Origin: Coleofasciculaceae cyanobacterium
GTDB lineage: Bacteria; Cyanobacteriota; Cyanobacteriia; Cyanobacteriales; Xenococcaceae
DNA: 41,896 nucleotides
Reading direction: 5' to 3'
Assembly: GCA_036703275.1 (NCBI GenBank)
Contig: DATNPK010000066.1
Location: 1-41,896 of the forward strand
Shown here piece by piece: positions 16,032-25,115 of this stretch. A program made the position numbers and the translations under genes. A model generated the notes under the pieces. The model was given only the letters and a program-made list of their open reading frames with translations. It was not told the origin of the DNA and ran no database searches. Each line of letters begins with the position of its first letter. Positions within the stretch are counted from its first letter, which is position 1.

Positions 16032-16541
16032 ATGCTGTTCAATATTAAATCTTGCTTATCTACTATTGTAAATAGTTTTTTTACCTTAACTTTTGCTTTA
16101 GTAGTCACCGTTTTTTTATGGGTTGCTCCTGCTTGGAGTGCTGACTATAACAAGCAAACATTAATTCATGCTGATTTTTCCCATCAAGACTTAACCGATG
16201 CCAGTTTCGATCATACTAATCTCAGAGATAGCGATCTTAGTTTTGTTAATGCTTCTGGAGTACGTTTTTTTGGTGCTAACTTAGCCAAAGCTAATTTAGA
16301 GGGTGCAAATCTCAGCTATGCTAGTTTGGAATCTGTTCGCCTTACTCACGCCAACTTAACCGATGCAATTTTGACAGGAGCATATTTGACTAATGCTTTA
16401 TTAAATGACGCTATTATTACAGGCGCAGATTTTACGGGAAGTTTATTAAGCCCAACCACGGAAAAGCAGCTATGTGAAGTGGCTAGCGGTACTAACTCTG
16501 CTACGGGCAGAAAAACCAAAGATACCTTATTTTGTCCTTAA
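16032..16541 (+). CDS. Exported pentapeptide-repeat protein
   Basis: 169 residues. The N-terminal segment (about 10-36, SFFTLTFALVVTVFLWVAPAWS) is a signal peptide with a likely cut before ADYN, directing the protein to the thylakoid lumen or periplasm. Residues about 45-135 are pentapeptide repeats in A(N/D)LXX form: FSHQDLTDASFDHTNLRDSD, ANLAKANLEGANL, and so on, giving a right-handed beta-helix. The tail (about 140-169) is short and Lys/Cys-containing (KQLCEVASG, DTLFCP), with two cysteines that could form a disulphide. Lumenal pentapeptide proteins are common in cyanobacteria, but their function is mostly unknown. Confidence 0.85.
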   Translation: MLFNIKSCLSTIVNSFFTLTFALVVTVFLWVAPAWSADYNKQTLIHADFSHQDLTDASFDHTNLRDSDLSFVNASGVRFFGANLAKANLEGANLSYASLESVRLTHANLTDAILTGAYLTNALLNDAIITGADFTGSLLSPTTEKQLCEVASGTNSATGRKTKDTLFCP

Positions 16542-16735
16542 TTTTGTTCTTAAAATTACCAAATTACTTGAAGATTTGCTGCGTTTTCCAGACGATTTAA
16601 GTACTTTTTGCTTCACAATTCTAAGTTATATTGATAATCCTTAAAATCCTTAAGGATTATTTTATATTTATGCTAGCTTTTTATTGTATTGAAATTTAAT
16701 TCACTACTAAATAGTCCTACAGATACAATTCAATT

Positions 16736-16957
16736 ATGAGCAATATTAATATAGAATCCAGTATCTTACGTGCGGTTTGGTCTTCTGTAGAGGCTCTTAA
16801 TAACCAAGTATTATTGCAGTTAAACGATACAGACTTGATCCATCAAATTATGAAACAGGTAGACAGGGCTGCTACATTAAGTTCCGAAGAACGTCAATCT
16901 TTAATCGATTACGTCAGTTCTAAAGTAATGTTAATTAGAGATATTGCCGAATCTTAA
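16736..16957 (+). CDS. Small helical protein, unknown
   Basis: 73 residues starting MSNINIESSILRAVWSSVEAL. It is mostly helical with regular hydrophobic spacing, and contains DLIHQIMKQVD, SSEERQSLIDYVSSKVMLI. It has no signal peptide or membrane helix. No family is recognised; it looks like a small adaptor or cofactor-like protein, but this is not supported by any motif. The spacer upstream (about 195 bases) is AT-rich, and the gene is not tightly linked to its neighbours. Confidence 0.5.
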   Translation: MSNINIESSILRAVWSSVEALNNQVLLQLNDTDLIHQIMKQVDRAATLSSEERQSLIDYVSSKVMLIRDIAES

Positions 16958-17146
16958 CTAAAATCCTAGTCATGAATTAAATCGGCTCGATTGTGATGTT
17001 AAAAGATAAACTGCTGAACAGGTTAGCAAACTAGCAGAGACAAAGTAGCCTATAGTCAATTAAAATCATAAACTTAGCAAAAATGTCACAATGTAGATAA
17101 TTAAGTTTAATATTGTGACTTTAAGTCCGATTTTATAGAACCGCTT

Positions 17147-20065
17147 GTGAATCTAATCGCTTCTAATTCTGAGTTAAATCCGCAAGAGTTATTTCCCTTT
17201 GAGCTTGACGAATTCCAAAATAGGGCGATCGCCGCATTGGCAGCAGGCAAATCTGTAGTAATCTGCGCCCCTACAGGTTCGGGAAAAACATTAATTGGTG
17301 AATATGCGATCTACCGCGCCTTAAACCACGGCAAAAGAGTGTTCTACACCACTCCTCTCAAAGCTCTTTCCAATCAAAAATTTCGAGATTTTCAAGACCA
17401 GTTTGGTGCAGGAAACCCACGTAAGATTGGTCTTTTGACGGGAGACACAATTATTAACCCTAATGCAGACGTGGTAATTATGACCACGGAGATCTTTCGT
17501 AATATGCTCTATGAAACACCCATCGGGCAGTTAGGAACGTCTTTAGAAAATGTTGAAGCAGTAGTCTTAGATGAGTGTCACTATATCAGCAATCGCTTTC
17601 GCGGTACGGTATGGGAAGAATCAATTATCTATTGTCCGCCACAAATTCAGCTAGTGGCTCTTTCAGCGACGATTGGTAATCCTCAAGAGTTGACTGACTG
17701 GATCGCTAAAGTTCGCAATTCTAATCCCAACAACCAAAAACGATATGAGTGCGAATTAATCAATTCGGATTTTCGACCTGTTCCTCTGAGATATTATTTT
17801 TGCGATCGCCGTGGGATTCATCGGCTATTAAACCAACAAGAAACAGAAATCAATCCCAAACTTAAAGCTTCGTCTCCTCGTCAGGGACAAAAACCTAAAC
17901 GTCTCAAGATCAAAGACTGCCCCAAAATCTATCAGGTGGTACAGCAGCTACAAAATAAAGATATGCTCCCTGCGATCTACGTTATCTTTAGTCGTCGAGG
18001 TTGCGATAAAGCAGTAGATACCCTTGATGCTCTAGCTTTGGTCACTCCAGAAGAAGGGCAGCAAATAGAAAGTATCCTGCTCTATTTCTTTTTAACCAAC
18101 AATATTGAGCTACAAACGGCATTGCTGGCGTATTTTGCCGAATCTAACTCGGAATTAGCTGTATTAATCAGAGATTACTTAGCAGACAATGAACAGGCTG
18201 AAGTCAATTTAGCGCGATATCTTGTTGCCAATCCCAATCAAAAATATTTGCTGTGGCAGTTTTTGTGTGAGAATTCTCAAATTGCCAGAATCGATCAGAT
18301 TGAACCTTTGATGCGGGGTATTGCTTCTCACCATGCGGGGTTATTGCCTGCCTGGAAAGAACTGGTAGAAAGACTGTTTGAAATGGGGTTAGTCAAAATT
18401 GTCTTTGCCACTGCAACCTTAGCAGCAGGAATCAATATGCCGGCTCGGACTACGGTAGTATCAGCTTTATCCAAACGCACCGACGGGGGACATAGTATGC
18501 TTAGTCCTTCAGAATTCTTGCAGATCTCGGGGCGGGCTGGCAGAAGAGGCAAAGATAAGGTAGGTCATGTAGTAACGCTACAAACTCCTTTTGAGGGGGC
18601 AAAAGAAGCAGCATTTTTGGCAACTTCCACTGCCGAACCCTTACGAAGTTGGTTTACTCCTTCCTATGGGATGGTGCTAAACTTACTGCAAAAATATAGC
18701 CTGAGTGAAGTAAAAGTGCTTTTAGAGCGTAGCTTTGCCGAATATCTCTCCCAAAAAAGACTCGCTCCTGAACAAATAGCGATCGCCGAAATCACTACAG
18801 AATTGGCTAAGTTAGATGTAGCCCTAGCCTCAATTGCTCCTGGGCAACTAGCTAGCTATCAAAAACTACAGGAACAAGCCAGAGAAGAACAGCGACTATT
18901 AGAAATTCTGCAACAGCAAGCCGAAGCCACTCACAAAAGCCAAATTAAGCCTTTAGTTCCTCAAATTGAGCCAGGAAGAATAATTGGTTTGAAAGGTAAA
19001 CATATTCGGGTAAATTCTCCCTTAGCTGCGGTATTGGTAGACAAAATTTCTGGTTCTGGTAAAGCTCCCAACTTACTGTGTTTGGGGGCAGATAACTATT
19101 GGTATATTGCAGTCAACGCTGACGTTAGCGAAATTAATCAGGGGACTGTTCAGGTCGAGAATATAGCTGAGATTCCTCTCCCCGCTTTAGATAATCTCAA
19201 ATTGGGTAAGTGGCTTCAAGGAGATGAGTTTACGGCGATCGCAGTTAAGCAGATTGCTGATTATTTAATTCCCACAACGCCTGCTCCTGAGGTGAGCGAG
19301 CAACAGCAGAAACTAGATGCAGTGCAAAAGCAGATCGACCAACATCCAGTACAGCAGATCGATAATCCCAATCGATTGCTAAAAAAACATCAAAAGCGTT
19401 TACAACTTAGGGAAAAGCTGCATAAAATTCAAATTAAGTATCAAAAGCAAAAGTCAAACCAGTCTTATTATTGGGAAGAGTTTCTCAACCTAATTAAAGT
19501 GTTGCAAGAATTTGAGGCTTTAAATGAATATAGTCCCAGTTTTTTGGGGCAAGCAGCAGCGACTATTCGCGGAGACAATGAACTCTGGCTGGCTTTAGTT
19601 TTTGTTTCAGGAGAACTAGAATACTTAGAACCCCATCACTTAGCAGCTACCGTCTGTGCCTTAATCACTGAAACTCCCCGCGCTGATGTTTGGTGCGACT
19701 TTCCCCCACCTCCAGTAGTATTAGAGGTGTTGGGAGTCAAAAAATCGCCGGGTGACAACAGCTTAGATACGACTCCAAGCATTAGAGAAATTAGAACTCG
19801 TTTATTCCAGGCGCAGCGCCGTCATGGAGTAAGTTTGCCAGTTTGGCGCGAATATGAATTAGTTGGATTGTGTGAACAATGGGCATTGGGGATGGATTGG
19901 CAAGATCTTTGTGATAGCGTTAGCCTAGCAGAAGGAGATATTGTCAGAATGCTGCGGCGTACTGTAGATGTCTTGTCGCAAATTCCGCAAATTCCTAATA
20001 TTTCTTCTACCTTGTCTAACAACGCTAAAGAAGCAAGTATGATGATGAAACGTTTTCCGATTTAG
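17147..20065 (+). CDS. Ski2-like DEAD/DEAH-box RNA helicase (ISE2-like)
   Basis: 972 residues from a GTG start. Helicase motifs: Q-like FPFELDEFQNRAI, Walker A APTGSGKT (motif I), DECHYI (motif II, DECH), ALSATIGN (motif III), then a long insert (about residues 200-400), and SGRAGRRGKD (motif VI). The C-terminus has a DSHCT-like helical region (about 800-960). This layout is that of cyanobacterial homologues of the plastid helicase ISE2, thought to act on RNA maturation or turnover. No signal peptide. Neighbours do not form an operon. A copy of the AGTCCCC-type repeat begins 9 bases after the stop. Confidence 0.88.
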   Translation: MNLIASNSELNPQELFPFELDEFQNRAIAALAAGKSVVICAPTGSGKTLIGEYAIYRALNHGKRVFYTTPLKALSNQKFRDFQDQFGAGNPRKIGLLTGDTIINPNADVVIMTTEIFRNMLYETPIGQLGTSLENVEAVVLDECHYISNRFRGTVWEESIIYCPPQIQLVALSATIGNPQELTDWIAKVRNSNPNNQKRYECELINSDFRPVPLRYYFCDRRGIHRLLNQQETEINPKLKASSPRQGQKPKRLKIKDCPKIYQVVQQLQNKDMLPAIYVIFSRRGCDKAVDTLDALALVTPEEGQQIESILLYFFLTNNIELQTALLAYFAESNSELAVLIRDYLADNEQAEVNLARYLVANPNQKYLLWQFLCENSQIARIDQIEPLMRGIASHHAGLLPAWKELVERLFEMGLVKIVFATATLAAGINMPARTTVVSALSKRTDGGHSMLSPSEFLQISGRAGRRGKDKVGHVVTLQTPFEGAKEAAFLATSTAEPLRSWFTPSYGMVLNLLQKYSLSEVKVLLERSFAEYLSQKRLAPEQIAIAEITTELAKLDVALASIAPGQLASYQKLQEQAREEQRLLEILQQQAEATHKSQIKPLVPQIEPGRIIGLKGKHIRVNSPLAAVLVDKISGSGKAPNLLCLGADNYWYIAVNADVSEINQGTVQVENIAEIPLPALDNLKLGKWLQGDEFTAIAVKQIADYLIPTTPAPEVSEQQQKLDAVQKQIDQHPVQQIDNPNRLLKKHQKRLQLREKLHKIQIKYQKQKSNQSYYWEEFLNLIKVLQEFEALNEYSPSFLGQAAATIRGDNELWLALVFVSGELEYLEPHHLAATVCALITETPRADVWCDFPPPPVVLEVLGVKKSPGDNSLDTTPSIREIRTRLFQAQRRHGVSLPVWREYELVGLCEQWALGMDWQDLCDSVSLAEGDIVRMLRRTVDVLSQIPQIPNISSTLSNNAKEASMMMKRFPI

Positions 20066-20375
20066 TTATTCACGCATTCAAAAGTCCCCAAGCCCCTAAG
20101 TCTCCCAGGTAAACACCACAAATCTTCCAACTTGGCGCTCAAAAGATGGCGATCGCTTCCATAGCATATAATTTTAGTCGATAAATTAGCTTATTTTAAT
20201 GGCTTATTTTTTCTTTCATGAGATGGGAAGACTTAAAAGCCATTGAAAAAAAATTGAACAAAAGTTAAATCAAAATTAGCCCGATAATTAGGCAAGTTGG
20301 GCAGATAAAATTGTCTTATTGAATGTCTTATTAAAGCCAATTCACATCAAGGCACTTGAGGAGTATTGTTTAAAT
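20066..20375. other. Intergenic region with a relative of the octamer repeat
   Basis: A 310-base gap between convergent genes (helicase and PHP). It holds the repeat relative at 20074-20110. I see no coding potential and no RNA gene in the rest. Confidence 0.6.
20074..20110. repeat. Relative of the 15863 repeat (GCATTCAAAAGTCCCC-type)
   Basis: The sequence GCATTCAAAAGTCCCC followed by AAGCCCCTAAGTCTCCCAGG repeats the leader of the 15863 array and has degenerate AGTCC(C/T)C-type units. Both copies lie just past a stop codon, which suggests a dispersed element preferring gene ends. Confidence 0.6.
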
Positions 20376-21074
20376 CTAAATCCGTTGTAATATATTCAAT
20401 CCGTGAGTGTCTGTACCACAGGTGCTAAAAAGACGATATTTTTCAGCTAAGGCTAAAACTATTTGTGTTTTACCAGGACTAGGTTGCCAAACTTGAGGAT
20501 TGTTATAGGCATAAAAAGTTTCTACACCATCAATGCCTAACTCAGCAGCAGCAGGAATTAACTGTTTAGCAGAGCGACGGTAGCGTTCTGGATGGGCTAA
20601 AACAACTAAACCGCCTGCTTGATGAATGCTGTCAATTACCTGTTTTGCTTCAGCATTTTCGCCATGAGGTCTATTTCTCTGAAGATATAACTCGATAGAG
20701 GGGTGTTCGGGGTCGAATCCATAGCCTAATATATGTACTTCAACCTCTGATAGATGAGAAGTTATTTCTACTCCTGTCCATAAATGAGGCAAATTAATCT
20801 CGGCATTCTCTGAACCTACTCTGGCAAGATATTGTTCGGCTTGTCGATAGCTATCAACCGAATGATGATCGGTAATGGCAAAACCTTTAAGTCCGATCGC
20901 GATCGCCTGCTGAACTAAATTTGAAGGTGTTAGTCTACCATCAGAAGCCTGAGTATGCAGATGAAAGTTATAAACCCGAGGACAACTGGCATAGTTAATG
21001 CTTTCCCAGACACTTTTGAGATAAGTAGTGTCCTGTGCAGTTGGTTTTAGAGAAGATGTAGCAACCATACGCAT
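20376..21074 (-). CDS. PHP domain phosphoesterase
   Basis: About 232 residues; I take the ATG at 21074 (MRMVATSS). A TTG one codon upstream and a further ATG at 21068 are also possible. The PHP metal motifs are visible: FHLHTQASDG (H-x-H), ITDHHSV (D-H), VLAHPERY and STCGTDTHG. This matches the PHP proteins of the TrpH/YciV group, which hydrolyse phosphate monoesters, including the 3',5'-bisphosphate or 5'-to-3' RNA end activity known in YciV. The exact substrate here is not determined. Confidence 0.8.
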   Translation of the reverse strand: MRMVATSSLKPTAQDTTYLKSVWESINYASCPRVYNFHLHTQASDGRLTPSNLVQQAIAIGLKGFAITDHHSVDSYRQAEQYLARVGSENAEINLPHLWTGVEITSHLSEVEVHILGYGFDPEHPSIELYLQRNRPHGENAEAKQVIDSIHQAGGLVVLAHPERYRRSAKQLIPAAAELGIDGVETFYAYNNPQVWQPSPGKTQIVLALAEKYRLFSTCGTDTHGLNILQRI

Positions 21075-21267
21075 CAAAGGTTGGGAGAAAAATGTTTCTA
21101 ATTGTTACAAATACCATAACAAAATAAAACGCTCACTGGCGAGTAGCACTGGGAAGTAATAACCATAAATAAATTGTTAAATTCCTTGACAGATATACGC
21201 TATAGATGATGTTCAAGTATCCGTTCGATCCCAAAGAAAATATATCAAATTATCTTATAGACCTTAT

Positions 21268-22167
21268 ATGACGACCTTATTACCTGCTGTTCTTCCTGTA
21301 GGCTTAATCATTTTAATTGGCTTTATTGTAGGTCGTACTTTAGCACTTCAACCTTCAAGCTTATCACAATTAGCATTGTATGTCTTGTCTCCAGCTTTGG
21401 TAATTGATAGTTTATATCGTACTGAGCTATCGCTCAATAGTTCAAGCAAACTACTCATTGGATTTACCCTAACCTCAATTTCAATCTATGCTCTAGTCGG
21501 AATAATTAATCGATTTTTTAATTTATCTGCCTCTTTAAGTAGAGCTATTACCGCCGTAGTCATGTTTCCTAATAACGGCAATATGGGATTACCTGTGGCA
21601 ACTTTTGCCTTGGGCGCACCAGGATTAGATCGAGCTATTATTTATATGCTTGGCTCTGCTTTCTTAATGTTTTGCTTTGGTCCTGCGATGATCCAAGGTA
21701 AAGGCATAATTGAGGGGTTGAAGCTAATTTTACGACTACCTTTACTGTGGGCAATTTTATTGGGTTTGAGTTTGCGTTTGTTGTCAGTTGAAGTTCCATG
21801 GGGATTGGATCGAGGTATTCAACAGCTAGGTGCAGCGGATATTCCGATCGCTTTAATTTTATTAGGGATGCAATTGTCAGAAACTCGATTCCAACCAGGA
21901 ATTAAAGAAATTATGACGGCGATCGCCCGTTTATTAATTGCGCCGATGATTGCTTACGCGATTGGTAGACTATTACAGCTAGAAACTCTCAATTTACAGG
22001 TGTTAGTTTTGCAAAGTGCTATGCCTACCGCTGTTAATTCCTTTGTCATTGTTAGCGAGTTTGGTGGAGATAAAGATCTCGTTGCCAGAGCGATCGTCGC
22101 TTCTACACTGATGAGCTTTATTACTTTGCCGATAGTGTTAACGTTTTTATTAGCTTTTAGCTCTTAG
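21268..22167 (+). CDS. AEC family transporter (auxin-efflux-carrier-like permease)
   Basis: 299 residues with about ten membrane helices, five in each half. The first half ends in the conserved FPNNGNMGLPVATFALG segment (residues about 100-120), a crossing point of the AEC fold. The second half has QLSETRFQPG, then LQSAMPTAVNSFVIVSEFGG. Family members move organic acids or related anions; the substrate here is unknown. The start is the ATG at 21268. Confidence 0.88.
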   Translation: MTTLLPAVLPVGLIILIGFIVGRTLALQPSSLSQLALYVLSPALVIDSLYRTELSLNSSSKLLIGFTLTSISIYALVGIINRFFNLSASLSRAITAVVMFPNNGNMGLPVATFALGAPGLDRAIIYMLGSAFLMFCFGPAMIQGKGIIEGLKLILRLPLLWAILLGLSLRLLSVEVPWGLDRGIQQLGAADIPIALILLGMQLSETRFQPGIKEIMTAIARLLIAPMIAYAIGRLLQLETLNLQVLVLQSAMPTAVNSFVIVSEFGGDKDLVARAIVASTLMSFITLPIVLTFLLAFSS

Positions 22168-22187
22168 CTTCTTGGCGCATTCGCTCT

Positions 22188-22204
22188 TTGTTGGAAACCA
22201 ACAA
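22188..22204. terminator. Weak hairpin after the AEC gene, possible terminator
   Basis: TTGTTGG (22188-22194), AAA, CCAACAA (22198-22204): a 7-base perfect stem 21 bases after the AEC stop. The T-run at 22221-22226 lies about 16 bases after the hairpin, too far for a textbook terminator, so its role is uncertain. Confidence 0.35.
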
Positions 22205-22273
22205 GACCGCGATGCACCGCTTTTTTGTTGAAGTTATAAGTAGCGATTTACCAAGTATTTATTCTGTTCTAAA

Positions 22274-23578
22274 TTGAATCATCACTCTTCAGCACTGGAT
22301 CATCAAAGTCGTTTTTGGCGATTAGCTGCGGTAAACGTCATTTCTAACCTGATGGTGCCACTGGCTAGCCTAGTTGACGTGGCATTTTTGGGTCATTTAA
22401 CCGAAATTCGGCATCTAGCAGGTGTGGCGATCGCCACAGTGCTATTTAACTATATTTACTGGACTTTTGGTTTTTTACGGATGGGAACAACGGGGGTAAC
22501 TGCCCAAGCTAGAGGTAGAGGGGAAAAAAATGCAGTTGTGCTGACTTTGTTACGCAATGGTGCGATCGCTCTAGTCATCGGCGTAATTATTCTAATTTTG
22601 CAACAACCTTTAAGAGAAATTGGCTTCACTTTACTTAGAGCCGAACCCGCAGTACTCGAAGCGGGGCGAGCTTACTATAATGCTCTGATTTGGGGCGCGC
22701 CTGCGACTTTACTAAACTTCGTCTTGTTCGGTTGGTTTCTCGGCAAAGAGCAAGTAAAACAGGTTTTATTACTTTCTTTCGTCAGCAAAGGGGCGAATAT
22801 TATTCTAGATTATCTGTTTATTGTCCGTTGGGGACACGAAAGTGCTGGGGCGGGTGCAGCAACGGCAATCAGTCAGTTTGTGACTTTAAGCATCGGGTTG
22901 CTATTGGTATATCAGCAACTACCTCAACAATTCTGGCAACAGTATCGGCACATTTTTGAACCAACAGCTTTAAAAGCGACTTTTTTGCTCAATCAAGACA
23001 TTTTGATTCGTACTCTGGCATTGGTTTCTACCTTCGCAATTTTTACTAACCTCAGCAGCACGTTGGGGACAGAAATTTTGGCTGCTAATACTTTGTTGTT
23101 GCAGGTAGTTACCCTAGCAGCCTATTTTATTGATGGTATTGCTTTTGCGACAGAGAGTATTGCTGGAAATCTCCAAGGACAAGGAAAAATCAGCCAATTA
23201 ATTCCCTTATTAAAGCTGGCAGGTAGCAGTAGCTTATTGGCTGGCTTGGGTTTTGCCGTCACATTTTGTTTGTTTCCTCAATTTCTATTTGGCTTATTGA
23301 CTAATCACTCAGAAGTAGTCGCACAAGTCGGTAACTATGTCTGGTGGCTGTTGCCTATTTTGGGTTTTGGTTCGTTGGCATATATGCTAGATGGCTATTT
23401 TCTGGGTTTAACCGCCGGTAAAATTCTGCGTCAGTCTACGATTATTGCTGCGCTGTTGGGTTTTGCACCTATGGCGATCGCAGCTTGGCATTGGCAAACT
23501 AATCATTTGCTCTGGCTGGCATTGGCTTTATTTATGACAACTCGCAGCATTACTTTGGGATTAAAAATTAATCATTAA
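22274..23578 (+). CDS. MATE family efflux transporter
   Basis: 434 residues with twelve predicted membrane helices in two halves. The first half has LASLVDVAFLGHL (helix 1) and FGFLRMGTTGVTAQARG, then LNFVLFGWFLG; the second half follows (ILAANTLLLQVVTLAAYFIDGIAFATES). These match the MATE/DinF-type fold, a sodium- or proton-coupled drug or metabolite exporter. The start is a TTG at 22274. No ATG or GTG lies upstream in frame before the stop at 22241-22243, and the next in-frame ATG would remove most of helix 1, so the TTG is supported by position. Confidence 0.88.
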   Translation: MNHHSSALDHQSRFWRLAAVNVISNLMVPLASLVDVAFLGHLTEIRHLAGVAIATVLFNYIYWTFGFLRMGTTGVTAQARGRGEKNAVVLTLLRNGAIALVIGVIILILQQPLREIGFTLLRAEPAVLEAGRAYYNALIWGAPATLLNFVLFGWFLGKEQVKQVLLLSFVSKGANIILDYLFIVRWGHESAGAGAATAISQFVTLSIGLLLVYQQLPQQFWQQYRHIFEPTALKATFLLNQDILIRTLALVSTFAIFTNLSSTLGTEILAANTLLLQVVTLAAYFIDGIAFATESIAGNLQGQGKISQLIPLLKLAGSSSLLAGLGFAVTFCLFPQFLFGLLTNHSEVVAQVGNYVWWLLPILGFGSLAYMLDGYFLGLTAGKILRQSTIIAALLGFAPMAIAAWHWQTNHLLWLALALFMTTRSITLGLKINH

Positions 23579-23647
23579 GGCACTACCTGTACTTGTATTA
23601 TGATGATTAAATAACCAAAGCTCAGTAATATAAACGCGAGAAGCATT

Positions 23648-25027
23648 ATGCGATGCAAAATATTGAAGAGTATTACACGGTTACGTCGTTACTGGTTCTA
23701 TTACTTAATTTCTGGAATAATGGCGATCGCCATTATTGTTACTCAGGCTTCTTTACTCAGATCGCAGACATTAATTCCATCTCAGACAATTTCGGAAATA
23801 AAACCAGAGTTGCTTGATTTAGGAGAATTTTCTGATTTAGTTGCCAAGATAGAGTCAACGTGGGAAAACGATTATGAAAGATATTTTGACCGCGATTTCT
23901 CTAATCAATCGCGATCGGCAAACCAAATTGCTGACCGTTTACAAGAAGTTCAAGAGCAAACAAATATTAACCCTGCGGTTATTTGGGCTATGCCTATGGA
24001 CGATTTTTTGGAATTAGTTTTAGTCACTCCCCAAAGGCAATTCATCGTTAAAAAAATTAGAGGCGCAAACCGCGCCAGGCTAAACAAAAGGATTGATGAA
24101 CTAGCAGTGGGAATTAGCGATCGCTCCTCTCTCAAATATCTTCCTCCAGCCAGATTAATTTATAATTGGTTGCTCAAACCTCTAGAACCTTATTTAGAAG
24201 CGGAAAATATTGACACCTTGTTGCTTTGCACTGGTTCAAAACTACGCTCTTTCCCTTTTGCTGCACTGCATGATGGCGAAAAATTTGTGGTCGAAAAATA
24301 TAATTTGGCTCGTATTCCAGCATTTAATCTGACAGATACCAGTTATCAAGCTAAGTCAAATAGACAAGTTTTGGCTATGGGAGCATCAAAATTTAACAAA
24401 TTGCCATCACTCCCTGGAGTTGAAGTTGAATTAAATACTATCGTGCCTAAATTATGGTCTGGTCGTAAAATAGTTAACCAAGAGTTCACTGTGGACAATC
24501 TTCAGAATGCTCATCAAACAGAAGGTTTTGAGATTATTCATATCGCTTCTCACTCGGTGTTTAGCCCTGGTTCACCTGAAAGTTCTTTTATTCAGTTTAG
24601 CGATCGCCAATTGACATTAGCTCAAATTGCTAATTTAGAATTAGATCTGCCTCCAGTAGATTTATTAGTTTTAAGTTCTTGCGAAACCGCATTAGGAGAT
24701 GAAGAGGCTGAATATGGATTTGCCGGTCTGGCTATGCAGGCGGGAGTAAAATCTGCTTTGGCTAGCCTCTGGTTAATTGATGATGTGGGAACAGTTTTGT
24801 TGATGAGTGACTTTTATCAGCAGTTGAAATCTACTCCAATCAAATCAGCAGCTTTAAGACAGGCTCAAGTTAATCTGCTTAAACAGAAAGTTTTTGTTGA
24901 CAAAGCTCAAATCAAAGGCTTAGACGTAGAAGTTAATTTGCCTGAAATAACTTCAGCCGATCAAGCTCAAGATTTCACTCATCCTTTTTATTGGGCGGGA
25001 TTTACGGTTATTGGCAATCCTTGGTAA
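23648..25027 (+). CDS. Membrane-anchored CHAT domain protein
   Basis: 459 residues. A hydrophobic helix (about 15-37, YWFYYLISGIMAIAIIVTQAS) sits at the N-terminus, followed by a helical stalk (about 50-170) and the CHAT domain (about 185-459). The caspase-like pair is present: His302 (HIASHS) and Cys345 (LSSCETALGD). CHAT proteases are usually fused to TPR or other domains; here there is no TPR, and the domain sits behind a single anchor. Substrates are unknown. Topology (periplasmic or cytosolic domain) cannot be told. A spacer with a palindrome separates it from the convergent PfkB gene. Confidence 0.85.
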   Translation: MRCKILKSITRLRRYWFYYLISGIMAIAIIVTQASLLRSQTLIPSQTISEIKPELLDLGEFSDLVAKIESTWENDYERYFDRDFSNQSRSANQIADRLQEVQEQTNINPAVIWAMPMDDFLELVLVTPQRQFIVKKIRGANRARLNKRIDELAVGISDRSSLKYLPPARLIYNWLLKPLEPYLEAENIDTLLLCTGSKLRSFPFAALHDGEKFVVEKYNLARIPAFNLTDTSYQAKSNRQVLAMGASKFNKLPSLPGVEVELNTIVPKLWSGRKIVNQEFTVDNLQNAHQTEGFEIIHIASHSVFSPGSPESSFIQFSDRQLTLAQIANLELDLPPVDLLVLSSCETALGDEEAEYGFAGLAMQAGVKSALASLWLIDDVGTVLLMSDFYQQLKSTPIKSAALRQAQVNLLKQKVFVDKAQIKGLDVEVNLPEITSADQAQDFTHPFYWAGFTVIGNPW

Positions 25028-25076
25028 ATAAATTAGCAGCGTCAGAGCGATCTCTTTAAGATTTACAGCGATAATC

Positions 25077-25109
25077 TTATACGGGCAAGACATTGCCTTG
25101 CCCGTATAA
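25077..25109. repeat. Perfect 13-base inverted repeat between convergent genes
   Basis: TTATACGGGCAAG (25077-25089), loop ACATTGC, CTTGCCCGTATAA (25097-25109). It lies between the CHAT gene and the PfkB gene, which converge. A bidirectional terminator is possible, since both arms are followed by A/T-rich DNA. This GGGCAAGG/CCTTGCCC-type palindrome also recurs in many cyanobacterial genomes as a dispersed element. Confidence 0.7.
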
Positions 25110-25115
25110 CATACT

